Assembly (NCBI GenBank): GCA_016648135.1 | Contig: JADDOH010000137.1 | Coordinates: 213,885-277,884, forward strand | Reading direction: 5' to 3' | DNA length: 64,000 nt | From: Agrypnia vestita | Taxonomy: Eukaryota; Arthropoda; Insecta; Trichoptera; Phryganeidae | Part shown: in pieces, positions 46,230 to 55,809 of the stretch | Position numbering within the stretch: the stretch's first letter is position 1 | How the letters are laid out: each line of letters starts with the position of its first letter | The notes under the pieces: generated by a model | Databases searched by the model: none | What the model saw: the letters and a program-made list of their open reading frames with translations, nothing else | Told to the model about the DNA's origin: nothing | Translations under genes and position numbers: made by a program

Positions 46230-47090
46230 AAAGAGTTACAGACAATTTTTCTGAAAATATCTGTTTCTTAGAACTCTCGTTCCTTGTATGGAAAACTATT
46301 GTGAATATCTTGTGGTTTTACAATTCTATTCGCACTTGGAAAAACTTGGTCATTATTTGAACAGGTTGAGAACTAACCACAAGTTCTCGACTCCTGTGTT
46401 TAGTTTTGGTACAGTTGGATGAACCATCCGGTGTGATTGTGTGTGATTTCAAAGATCAGACATGAAAAACTTGGAATAAATTGAGTGAGACAATAGTTTC
46501 ATACATATTCTCGCAGTGTGTCAAGCACCCTTACTATTTTCTCATTTAGCTGTGCGCTTGTGCTATTATAAGATTAACTTTGTAGTCTCCTGAGATCAGG
46601 TTTGAACCTCCGACTACTTGGTAACTAGATGAGTGTTATTTTTATAAGTAGCATTCCACCGTCACTGTCTCACTGTATTTCGTCTCTATAAAAGTTGTGC
46701 CGAAAATTATTAAGTCGTTCACCTACCGAATTTCCTACCCAATCTCATACTTTTAAAAACTTGTTTCTGAAGTGGAAATCAGACAATCTGTATTTGGGAG
46801 AACTAAAAAAATATTTGGGTAAAATAAAAATAAAATGTATAATCCCTGTTACACGAGTAAACGGGCGAAATCGCAAATTTCGCTTAGTATCCAGTTCTCT
46901 TATGTATTTGAACATCTGTTTTTACCCTTATAAAGGGTTTTCAAACCATAACGAGACAAAATTCCTCTGAATAATAGGAATTCTCAGAACTGCAAGTAGG
47001 TACCGCCAAACGTTGTGTATTCAGGGGTAAAATTTGTTTTTTAAATCTTTTTTTTTTCATAAATCGATTTGTTTTCCTCTCTCCGTCATT
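46230..47090. other. interval without a recognised gene
   Basis: An open frame at 46695-46970 has no recognisable domain. Otherwise background sequence. Confidence 0.35.
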
Positions 47091-47096
47091 ATGTTT

Positions 47097-48049
47097 ATAC
47101 AGAGTGTCCGGTGACCGGTATTGGAGCCAATAGCATAAATATGATCAATTTCATCGACAAAACACCCTCTATATGTCATTTATAATGAAATGGCAGCCAT
47201 ATCAATTTTTATGTTACCCAAGTGTCTCATCAAGATCTACTCATGTACAAGTCTTATAAACATCAAAAAGGTCTAATTTGAAAGGTAAAACAATAGTAAT
47301 TCATATTATTTTAAGTATTTTACCAAAATTTTATAAAAAGAGGTCAAAAATAATTATAAAAAAAATTAGAAATAAACATGTTTTTTTAGTTTACTAGCTC
47401 TAAAAAAATATATACAGGGTTATTTGAAAAACATTAATAACCTCGCAGGACTATATTCCTGCCTTGATTATAAGTCGAAAATGTTAATACAGCCATTATC
47501 TAAATTTTCAATAGTTGTGGAGATATGCGACACCTAAGTTTGCATTTTTTTTTCAATACTTCTGACTTTTGTAAAACGTTGGACTATCACTACAGTAACT
47601 TATATCGAATATGAAAAATTTATTTATTTTAATACAAGTCAAATAAAATAATTAAAAGTTGCCAATTTCTATTGGAAAACATTCCAATTGGAATATCTGC
47701 ATGGTTTTTATCATTTTATTTAACTTGTATAAAACGAATGAATTTTTCGTAATCGATTCAAGTTACTGTTATGCTAGTTCAACGTTTTGTAAATAATACG
47801 TCAGAAATATTGAAAAAAAATGCAAATTTTGATATTGCATAACTCCATAACTATTGATTGTGTCATGGCTGCTTGAAAATTTTCGACTCATAATCAAGGC
47901 AGTAATATATTCCTGTGAAGTTATTAATGTTTTCCAAATGAACCTGTATACATAAAAAAAATTACATTTAGGAGGTATTTTGCCGATGAAATTGATTATA
48001 TTTTATGCTATTAAAGGTTCCGACACCAGTCACCGGACACTCTGTATAA
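47097..48049. mobile_element. long-inverted-repeat foldback/MITE-like element
   Basis: The outer ends cagagtgtccggtgaccggt and accagtcaccggacactctg are inverse of one another and flanked by TATA on both sides. Inverse similarity continues through tcaatttcatcg, aaaacattaataac, gtcgaaaat, gcatttttttttcaat and tcaaataaaat to a centre at attccaattggaat (about 47681-47694). The left half has about 230 bp extra (47170-47400). No transposase is encoded, so this is a non-autonomous element. A fragment of the same family lies at 39170-39290. Confidence 0.8.
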
Positions 48050-48081
48050 GTGCACGCTACTTTGTATTTATTGTTTAGTTA

Positions 48082-48140
48082 ATTAATTACGCCCTAACGA
48101 AGCTTGACTGAAGCGAAACCGGTTGGCGTTAGTAATTAAT
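48082..48140 (+). ncRNA. hammerhead-like ribozyme motif with good stem I
   Basis: ACGCC (48089-48093) precedes CTAACGA (48094-48100). Then A, stem GCTT/AAGC (48102-48105, 48111-48114), GAA (48115-48117), palindrome ACCGGT (48118-48123), T, and GGCGT (48125-48129), which pairs with ACGCC to form a 5-bp stem I. After a tagt bulge, aattaat (48134-48140) pairs with attaatt (48082-48088). This is the full hammerhead layout with cleavage triplet GTT. The core has one damaging change (A for G at the third position of CTGANGA), so it is probably inactive. Confidence 0.5.
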
Positions 48141-48239
48141 AAATCGTGGTTTCATATAAAGTTGAGGTATTTTATTTTATTTTAATATTCTATTTATGTC
48201 ATATATACCTATTTATAACATTCTTCCAAATTATTTAAT

Positions 48240-48360
48240 CATACACAATTCCCATATAAATAACTTCATCTATGTGAGTCTTCTGTAATTTATCTTAATT
48301 AATAATTATTCCTCTATGGACAAAATTCAGTAATTGTGTTCTTAGAATATTAATATGAAA
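48240..48360 (-). repeat. dispersed repeat family B, copy
   Basis: ccatataaataacttcatct, gtgagtcttctgtaatttat, cttaattaataattattcct and acaaaattcagtaattgtgt are the inverse of the 42467-42560 blocks. Confidence 0.6.
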
Positions 48361-48508
48361 AGTTGTTATTATTTATTCGTTTAAATAATGATGACATTTT
48401 GTTTCTAAATTAAATACTGAATCCATAATTAATTATGCGAAACCTTAAGTATAAATCTTCTGTTTGTAGTTTTCTGGGATACGCAGCCGTGTATATCTGA
48501 CTTCTCTG

Positions 48509-48550
48509 GCCGACGTTTCAGATCCCATTGCAAGGTCCATCGTCAGGACT
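48509..48550 (-). ncRNA. hammerhead-like ribozyme motif
   Basis: Minus strand: CTGACGA (48546-48540), T, an imperfect stem GGACC/GGGATCT, GAA (48519-48517), ACGT (48516-48513), C. The cleavage triplet would be GTC. Stem I can form three contiguous pairs (ggc with gtc, one G-T). It is a decayed example. Confidence 0.35.
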
Positions 48551-49260
48551 AATGTGACAGCCGATGTTCATAGATATATACGGCAGAATATCCCATAAAA
48601 CTACACACAGAAGATTCTGAACGGCCTTGAAAACCTGAGAATTAGTATATATTAGAAGAATTAGTATAAATCATGATTAGTGTAAGTTTATATAAATGAT
48701 TTCTGATTATTTTAAATAAATTTAATAAAAGTTTCTTTCGAACAAATATATGAACGAATCTATTAGATAAACACAAGCTGTAGTTTAACCCATTTTTCAA
48801 AAGGATTTTCAAAATTAGATTTAATGAATTTCCTTCCACCTCAATTCCAATTCTACTTAAACCATCCATTTGCGCGTTTTTTATTTCTCAATTCGATCAC
48901 GGCTAGAATCGGTAATAAGGCAATGTCGGTTGCCATATGCCGCCCGCTTAGCGATCTCTACCGCTAGGTTGGTACCAACGTGATATCATATTGCCAATAT
49001 GAAAAATCCCTCGATAACAACGGGAATTGGGTGTCTCACGATACGGCAACACTCAAACGACGTCTTCGAGATGAAATTCTCGGTTTTTGAACGCGACAAA
49101 AAAAGAAAAAATAAAGAAAATTTAACAATTAATCTACTGTACAGTTTGTTATTATGAACGGTGTTATTTCTTTTTTATTTATCTTACAATATGCACACAC
49201 GATAAGCAGTCTTATAAATCATATGCTCAATTATAGATTATCAAACTGCAACTTGGTCGC

Positions 49261-49640
49261 CAACCTTTACCATGAAGATGAAGGTTTCCTAACGGTCTGA
49301 AGTAGTCTGGAAGAAATTCATTTGCACCAAAATTTCTAGAATTCGAGCGGTTATAAATTACGCGGTAAACGTAACACAGTTGTTTTGATAGCGAAGCGAG
49401 ATCATAGATGTGAGACTAGCAAAAGCGGGGACTAGTGCAAAGTATAAGCAACCAGTGGAATAAATTAAGAGAGTACCTACCGAGCGTTGGACAGCAATCA
49501 GTTTGATAAGAGATAGCGCAATAATTTTTTTCATAGACGCGTCATGAGTGCGAAATTAGTGTGAATTAAAGACTCTACGCTTCAGTTAAATTTGTATCCT
49601 TTGTGACTTTTGTGCTAATGGTTCTATAATGATATGCTAA
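49261..49640 (+). repeat. LTR-like block, copy 6
   Basis: It contains TTCtaGAA (49334-49341), TATAAA (49352-49357), gagagtacctaccgagcg and attagtgtgaatta, in the order of the 32.8- and 41.2-kb copies. The 3' end is not recognisable. Confidence 0.4.
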
Positions 49641-50042
49641 AAATTAAAATTCGAAGTATAGACATTAACAAAACAAAAAAATTAATATGCGGGAGATTAA
49701 TAAATAATTCAGAACAAAAGAGAAAACAAATATATGATGCATCTATTTGCGAATAGAATTTGCTTATTTATAATATAACATTTTATAGTAAGACAATTGA
49801 AATAATGATAGCTTTGAATGCTTCAAGCAGCGGATTTCCTCCATTTAGGTCCAAGATATACTTGCATTGTAAATGGAGCAATCTGTAATGCAACAAAAAA
49901 AAATTAAAATTAAAACTTGCGATTACACTTAAAAATCGTACACATACGATTCGGGTTATTTAATCTACACGATAATATTTTTCTTATTTCATAATAATTA
50001 GTTGCAACATTTTTATTAACTCATTTAAATAGGTTAGTATGT

Positions 50043-50300
50043 GGGGTATAAAAGCAAAGGAAGCAATATCCAAAAAAAGCAATTATTGCAGTCATCAAGT
50101 TTTATTTAGAATGTACTAAATTCGAGATTTTATAGAAAATACAGTCTATAAATTTATAGGAAACATTAATTATTAATCATTTTCTAAGGGATATAAAAAA
50201 ATCTATTCAGTACATTCTAAATAAATAATCTTCGGTGAATTCATTCAATACATATTTTTTTAATATTACCGCCATTAACGGATATTTGCTATTATACCCC
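50043..50300. mobile_element. MITE-like inverted-repeat element, family F copy 1
   Basis: The ends ggggtataaaagcaaagg (50043) and gatatttgctattatacccc (50281-50300) are inverse of one another. Inside, tttatttagaatgtact (about 50101) and agtacattctaaataaa (about 50210) are perfectly inverse. A related copy is at 58375-58612. No coding capacity. Confidence 0.65.
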
Positions 50301-51439
50301 TTATATATTGAAAAAAGAATTAAAATTACACTTGAATCAAAATCAAATATTGAAACTTACTCCAGTGTCAGTAAGGAACTTTTATCAATAAAATTTAATT
50401 TATTTTCCTTTGTTCATTTTATGTTTTTGATACAAGTAGCTACCAGTTTTCCAGACTTCGAAGCCAGATCTTATTCTCTGGAAGGCTATTTTCGTTGAGT
50501 GGAAACGATTGTATGCCGAAAGATCTTTAGCAAACAGCCCGACCGTGTTCAAGCACTTTGTTATCTTAGACGATGCCATGCGTTTTAATAATTTATACAG
50601 AGATTCAAGATTGAATATCATTCTGCATTTCTCAGTACTTTCCGTATCATCAGTATAGTATTCACGTTTTGTCGAGGACATATAACAATTGTATCAGAAT
50701 TCTAAGAAAAAGACAATGCATTGATTTGGATCTGGACAGAAAAAGAATTATTTTTTTTAAACTACAAAAAATATTTTTGAAATTTCAAGAAAAATTTTAG
50801 ATTCGGCATCTCATCATTCAAGATAATAGACCACAAATAAACACACACGGTAAATCTCATTAAACATGTTTTAATTCACACAATATTTTTTTCGTTCGAA
50901 AACGATCGAATGACTTTAATTGCAAATTAGTTTTCACAGGTTAAATTTTAATCTTTTTTATTTCAGAATTTATTTTTGTATAATTTTGTTGTACTTTTTG
51001 TACACCGTGCAATATGAAAGAATATTTTCATTACTGACTTTTACATTAAATCGCAGTAAGTCTAATAAACCCGACAAAAGGGGGTATTGTATGCGATACT
51101 GCTTAACAAGACAATAGCAGCCTGTAACAATAAAATGAACCCACACTTTTGCTTATATTCTAATTTTTCTGAGAAATTTGATTATGTATTGTATTTTAAA
51201 TTGTTTAATGAGTATAAATATTCGGAACCAGTCAAATAAAATATTTCTCAAATTACTTAAACAGGTTTCATGTTGTTTTTGTGCCTCATTGCAAACTTTA
51301 TACTATTTCAACAACCTCTAACATTGCAGCTGCTATAAAAATATTATGTATATTAGGTACTTTCTGCTCATTAAATTTTCGAATATTTATCTTCCAAAAG
51401 CGTAACACTTTGTCTAGTTTTCGAAAATATTAAAAACTA

Positions 51440-51680
51440 GCTGCAACCCCTAAAAAATGGCGGAACAGTGGTTCCCGTCTTTGCTAAGCCCTATATTTAT
51501 AGTATGTAACATGCATTGAGCGGCCTGCCCGGGGTTCAAGACCCATCTCCGGCAGTTTAATTTCGTTTTTTTAGCTGTGAATTCGAACAAAATTACGGAC
51601 GTAACATGAAGTTACAGGGACAGACAGACAGATAGACGAACAGACAACGAAATTATTATGTTTGATAAAATAAAAATAGC
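51440..51680 (+). repeat. tRNA-derived SINE-like element, family C copy 2
   Basis: The head is gagcggcctgcccgg with a perfect box B, ggttcaagacc (about 51531). The body has ttaatttcgttttttta, gaattcgaacaaaattacgg, cgtaacatgaagttacaggg and a gacagaca run, ending acgaaattattatg. It is inverse to the copy at 25590-25860. Confidence 0.55.
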
Positions 51681-52077
51681 TCGCCTTGTAATATGATATT
51701 TCATATCTACTTTGTACGGCAATATTCGTACTATTATTCATATTAAAAGAAGCTCGAGTGATAAATATGCGCTATGAAACTGTGTCATCTTCCGGAATGA
51801 TCTACATTTTGCTAAGCGTACGCTGTGAATAATTTGTGAAGATATAATGACAAGATACTACACAAGACAACTACACACATAGCTCAATTGCAAACTTAAC
51901 ATGGATACATGGATATTTAATATATTTTATTTTATTAATAATCAAGTAAACTTTGTAAATGGCCCTTTCATAAACCGGTTTCCATTATAATTACTTTGTA
52001 CCTACTTAATTTGTAAACATACCTCCTTTTACCCCCTCGCAACAATAATTGTGAACTTGAAAATTAATTTTAGTACA

Positions 52078-52130
52078 TTCGCTGTCCTGAAGAAGGGAGT
52101 ATCTCTCCCGAAACAATAGAATTTGTACAA
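52078..52130 (+). ncRNA. hammerhead-like ribozyme motif
   Basis: CTGAAGA (52087-52093), extra A, a perfect 5-bp stem GGGAG/CTCCC (52095-52099, 52105-52109) with loop tatct, GAA (52110-52112). Then ACAA pairs with TTGT (52113-52116, 52123-52126) to form a real stem III hairpin, followed by A (triplet GTA). The core is unmutated. Stem I does not form with the adjacent bases, so it is probably a relic. Confidence 0.5.
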
Positions 52131-52255
52131 CAAAATTTACGAATGGTTTAAACAAAGTTGTAATTATTTTATTTATAAAAAGGTGCCACATAGGGAATTT
52201 GAAGAAAGTGATTAATTATTAAAATTTTGTATCGAGATTATTTATTGGAATATGA

Positions 52256-52460
52256 TTAATCTCAGTCAAGGCGGTAGAGCACCACGGAAATGGACATGAC
52301 GCGGCTATTTTGTTTTTTTTTTTCATTTTTTTACAAGAAATATAGTTTAACATTTTCAATTAAAATAAAATAAAAAATAATTGATTACCTTTTTGCAAAA
52401 AATCACCCCATTTCTCAACTTAAATTTCAAGCTCTCGGGATGGTGTTACTATTTAAATTA
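52256..52460 (+). repeat. dispersed repeat family E, copy 2
   Basis: ctcagtcaaggcggtagagc, aatggacatgacgcggct, a T run, atagtttaa and caagctctcgggatggt parallel the copy at 9862-10110. Confidence 0.5.
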
Positions 52461-52677
52461 ATAAAGTTCACGTAATTGTGTACAGACGCTTTTGTCATAC
52501 ATACGTGAACATTCTTTCGCTGGCTTTAATAAAAATATTTTAAAGTTTTTTCATATAAAACGTGTATCTGTGTAGAAAAATTGTACAGATAAGAAATCAC
52601 AAAAGTTTTTCATTTCCCTTGAACCGCGGCGACTCATTCTTTACGAGGATTCTTTCCTTGGATGCACATCCTTTTTC

Positions 52678-53028
52678 ATGAATCCTAATTCAATATTCTT
52701 TCAATATTTCTTAGCGGCAAATTTTCAGCGTGGCAAAACTTTTGCAATAAACTTGCCGAGTTATTTTCATTATGAAACCGAGACGAACAAGTTTGCTTAC
52801 CTGAGGTCTCGTCCGCAAAGGAAAACTTACCAGTCCTGGCGCATTTTCCAAGGAAGTTCTTCGACGTTTGAATTAAAATTACTGAGAAAAAATATTCAAT
52901 TTTCGTTTTCGATGCCGGCTTTTCAAATTGTTTGCGCGTTATTTTGCGATTTGTTGGTCGGGGTTAGCCAAAAATTTACTATCGAGAAAATATGTAGAAT
53001 GAAAATTTGTTATCAACTTAAAAAATAA
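52678..53028 (+). CDS. unrecognised 116-codon open frame
   Basis: ATG at 52678 to stop at 53028. The first two thirds lie in DNA less AT-rich than its surroundings. The last 16 codons run into the left arm of the 52980 inverted repeat. The protein has a phenylalanine- and lysine-rich composition with no signal peptide, domain or repeat that I recognise. It may be a chance frame in a single-copy block. Confidence 0.15.
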   Translation: MNPNSIFFQYFLAANFQRGKTFAINLPSYFHYETETNKFAYLRSRPQRKTYQSWRIFQGSSSTFELKLLRKNIQFSFSMPAFQIVCALFCDLLVGVSQKFTIEKICRMKICYQLKK

Positions 53029-53813
53029 AAATATCATAAGCAAACAGATTCTTCATCTTTATTTTACAAGCTCTTAAGGCATTTTAATGTTTTATTTGGT
53101 TATTTTTGTATCGGGAATTATAAGATGACATTCCTGTTCTCAGGCAAGCACTAGATATTTTTTTAATTCAAGAATGTTTAAAGTAAACGGTATCCTATTA
53201 CGTAAACTAAAAATAGGTCATCTAAAGGATAGTAATTAAAAGATTGATTTGAAGCTAGAAAACAAGCCTAATTAAAATAATTATACAATATATCTATATG
53301 TAAGCGATGACGACGACTGATATTTTTAAGGGCACACTAAAGGTCTAAAGGGGGCAGAAAACAGGCATAACACACAAGGGGTTGAAATATAGGAGATTGC
53401 GTACAGATACTGACCATTGAAGAAAGTGCATGACAATAAGATTTTGTAGCCTTCGTCCGGACGTTTATTCCACTTCCAAATACTGTAGTAAGATGGTAAC
53501 ACGTCTTCCCATTTTTTCTACTTTATTTCATATGTTATTTATTTATTATTTTACGTGCTTTATTTATTACTTTATTTTAAAGGTATTGAGAGAGCGGTAT
53601 TGAGAGAGAGTATCTTAATTGTGTTTTACTTTTTGAAAAATACTCTATTTTAAAATTAAAACACATTTAAATATTGTGTTTTTTAAAGATAAATGATTTA
53701 TTTTTAATAATTATATAATTTATTATTAAAATAAAGATGAAGAATCTGTTTGCATATGATATTTTAATTTTTTAAGTTCATAATAAATTTTCATCCTACA
53801 TATTTTCCCGATA
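52980..53813. repeat. 87-bp inverted repeats flanking 660 bp
   Basis: The arms 52980-53066 and 53727-53813 are inverse of one another with about six mismatches and no indel (tatcgagaaaatatgtag against ctacatattttcccgata). The interior is AT-rich without a gene. It could be a non-autonomous DNA transposon, but no target duplication is clear. Confidence 0.75.
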
Positions 53814-53836
53814 GTACATTTTTTACTTCATAGTTG

Positions 53837-54510
53837 TAATCCAGAACTATCATCATCATCATTCTTGGCACTACAACCCTTGGTGGGTCTTGGCCTCCTC
53901 AATAATTTTGCTCCACTCATCTCGGTCTAGTGCCAGCTCTCTCCAGTTTCGAAGCTCTAAGGCAGAGATATCTTTGAGGACGTTGTCAATCCATCTTAGT
54001 TTCAGCCTTCCTAAGCTCCTTCGCCCTATTAGCCTTGAGTTCAGCAGGGACTTTGGTGCTTGATGCTCGGACATTCTCTCCACATGACCCAACACCGAAG
54101 TCTTCCCAGTTTTATAAATTTTGTGACGTTTGGCTCCTTAAATAAAGTATAGAGCTCATTGTTGTAACGTCTGCGCCAAAGTCCATTTTCTAGAACCGGT
54201 CCGAAGATACGCCTCAAAGTTTTCCTTTCAAAAACGTCCAGTGCTCGCTCATTCCTCTTTGTTAGTACCCACGTCTCAGCTGCGTACGTGAGCACTGGCC
54301 TAATAAGCGTTTTGTACACTAATATCTTGGTGTTTCTGTCTGGATTTGTCTGGAGCAGTCTGGATTTTATTTGCTTTTGTAGGCGGAAAAAACAGCGATT
54401 TGCGCTCACTATGCGCTTCTGGATCCCCTCTGTAGTGTTATTGTTGCTTGTTATCAGGGATCCTAGGTATATAAATCTTGGTACCGTTTCAAAATTTAAT
54501 CCAGAACTAT
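53837..54510 (-). mobile_element. 5'-truncated RTE-like insertion with 14-bp target duplication
   Basis: taatccagaactat occurs at 53837-53850 and 54497-54510, directly flanking the element (53851-54496). On the minus strand the element ends in a GAT-repeat tail (53862-53851), as expected of RTE-type retrotransposons. The insertion is short because reverse transcription stopped early. Confidence 0.9.
53871..54496 (-). pseudogene. RTE-like reverse transcriptase C-terminal part, one frameshift
   Basis: From 54496 the frame reads FETVPRFIYLGSLITSNNNT and then TLIRPVLTYAAETWVLTKRN, with FERKTLRRIFGP after it. A one-base loss near 54087 shifts the frame inside what should be RWLGHVERM. The other frame continues MLGHVERMSEHQAPKSLL, GRLKLRWIDNVL and a stop at 53871. 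The motif order (LGS, L..Y..E.W, GHV.RM, RW.D) is that of the region behind the reverse transcriptase active site. The catalytic YADD box is missing. The single lesion within it suggests a fairly young insertion. Confidence 0.85.
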
Positions 54511-54519
54511 ATTCTTAAT

Positions 54520-55250
54520 AAACTAGAAACATATTTTTATACGAAAACTTAATTACTCTCGGGGGGAAGGGGGGTTGTCAAGATGGTGGAACCAATAAGC
54601 AAGTGAAAGGTAGCGGAATCAAAAATGAATATCCCCAAAATCTTTTTCATTTCAAAAAAGGTTTTAGATACGCCTCCAAATGCTAGAAAAGATGAAGATA
54701 AAGTAAAAGGGTGAACATGTATAAAAATGTTACGAAATTTTTCTAACGCACTCTTTTATTTTAATTTTTTTATATAAGGAAACATAAAGTACTATTTAAT
54801 ACATAATATTTCTAAACAGTTTTTTAATGTGACCAGTGAAGTTTCCTGAGATTGAAAAATAATGGAATTAAATTAAAAATCAAAACATGATAAAAAAAAG
54901 GTAAAACAAATAACAAAAATAAAATAAATTAAATTATTTTTAAAAATAAATTAAGTTTACACAAAGTATCAAAAAATACTATACTTAACGTAGTATTTCT
55001 AACATGTTTTCCTAATAATTATTAATTATTTAAGTTAATTTATTTATATTTTTATTACATACCTAGAAGCAGAGAAACTACAAATATATTAAAAAATAAA
55101 AGAATAGATGGCAGTCCCCAAGCATCAAATGCATGCTGGGGTAAGTGGATATCAAACACTATATATAGATATAATACAAAATAACTGTAACAGAGAAGAA
55201 ACTTACATAATAACTTTAACCACTTTTAATATAACCATATCGATTTTAAT
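54520..55250. other. AT-rich interval without a recognised gene
   Basis: No supported gene or repeat. Confidence 0.4.
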
Positions 55251-55263
55251 GAAGAGTCTATCT

Positions 55264-55317
55264 CATCCCCAACATAACATTTTCAGTTGTTTATTGAAAA
55301 GTCTTATGTTGGGGATG
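55264..55317. repeat. 14-bp perfect stem-loop
   Basis: catccccaacataa (55264-55277) and ttatgttggggatg (55304-55317) are exactly inverse with a 26-nt loop. atgttggggaatgag just beyond could pair with ctcatccccaacat as an alternative. Confidence 0.7.
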
Positions 55318-55446
55318 TTGGGGAATGAGTCCTACATCATTCATTTCCTTGATGTCACTAGAAAGTCCTTTACAGAAAAATCACAAAAAAAATTTAAACG
55401 AACTAGTATAAATTTATTAGTTTAATGTGAAATAACACTTTTTATC

Positions 55447-55704
55447 TTACAGGAGACAAACTAATGTAGCATTGTAAATACTCCAATGACATCCAGAGCA
55501 CTGCAAGAAGTGTTTGAGTTCTGTGTGTAAAAGTTCTTTAAAGGTCAAAACATTCATTAACTCACATACGAATGGTGTGTACATTTCTACACACAACTCA
55601 GTAATGAACCGATCTGGTCGCATCTCCCCTATTCGGTACTCGGTACCAGCGCAAAGTAATTTAGCCCCACACAAGTCTGCGGGGGAGTTCGGGGTTTCCG
55701 TCAT
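55447..55704 (-). CDS. unrecognised 85-codon open frame, cysteine-containing
   Basis: ATG at 55704 and stop at 55447. The frame is open 12 codons further upstream (PPCPFCTE before the methionine). The DNA is less AT-rich than its surroundings. The product has paired cysteines (CPFC upstream, CSGC near residue 70), a leucine-rich central part and no domain I can name. A diverged transposon exon or a host exon are both possible. Plus-strand frames over the same bases look less protein-like. Confidence 0.2.
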   Translation of the reverse strand: MTETPNSPADLCGAKLLCAGTEYRIGEMRPDRFITELCVEMYTPFVCELMNVLTFKELLHTELKHFLQCSGCHWSIYNATLVCLL

Positions 55705-55809
55705 CTCGGTGCAAAACGGACAAGGCGGAGTTTTACTGCTTCATTCGGGTGGTGATAAAGTGCATTAAAGGTCCGGACTAAACAAGCCATCCGACCCTCG
55801 ACAGCAAGC

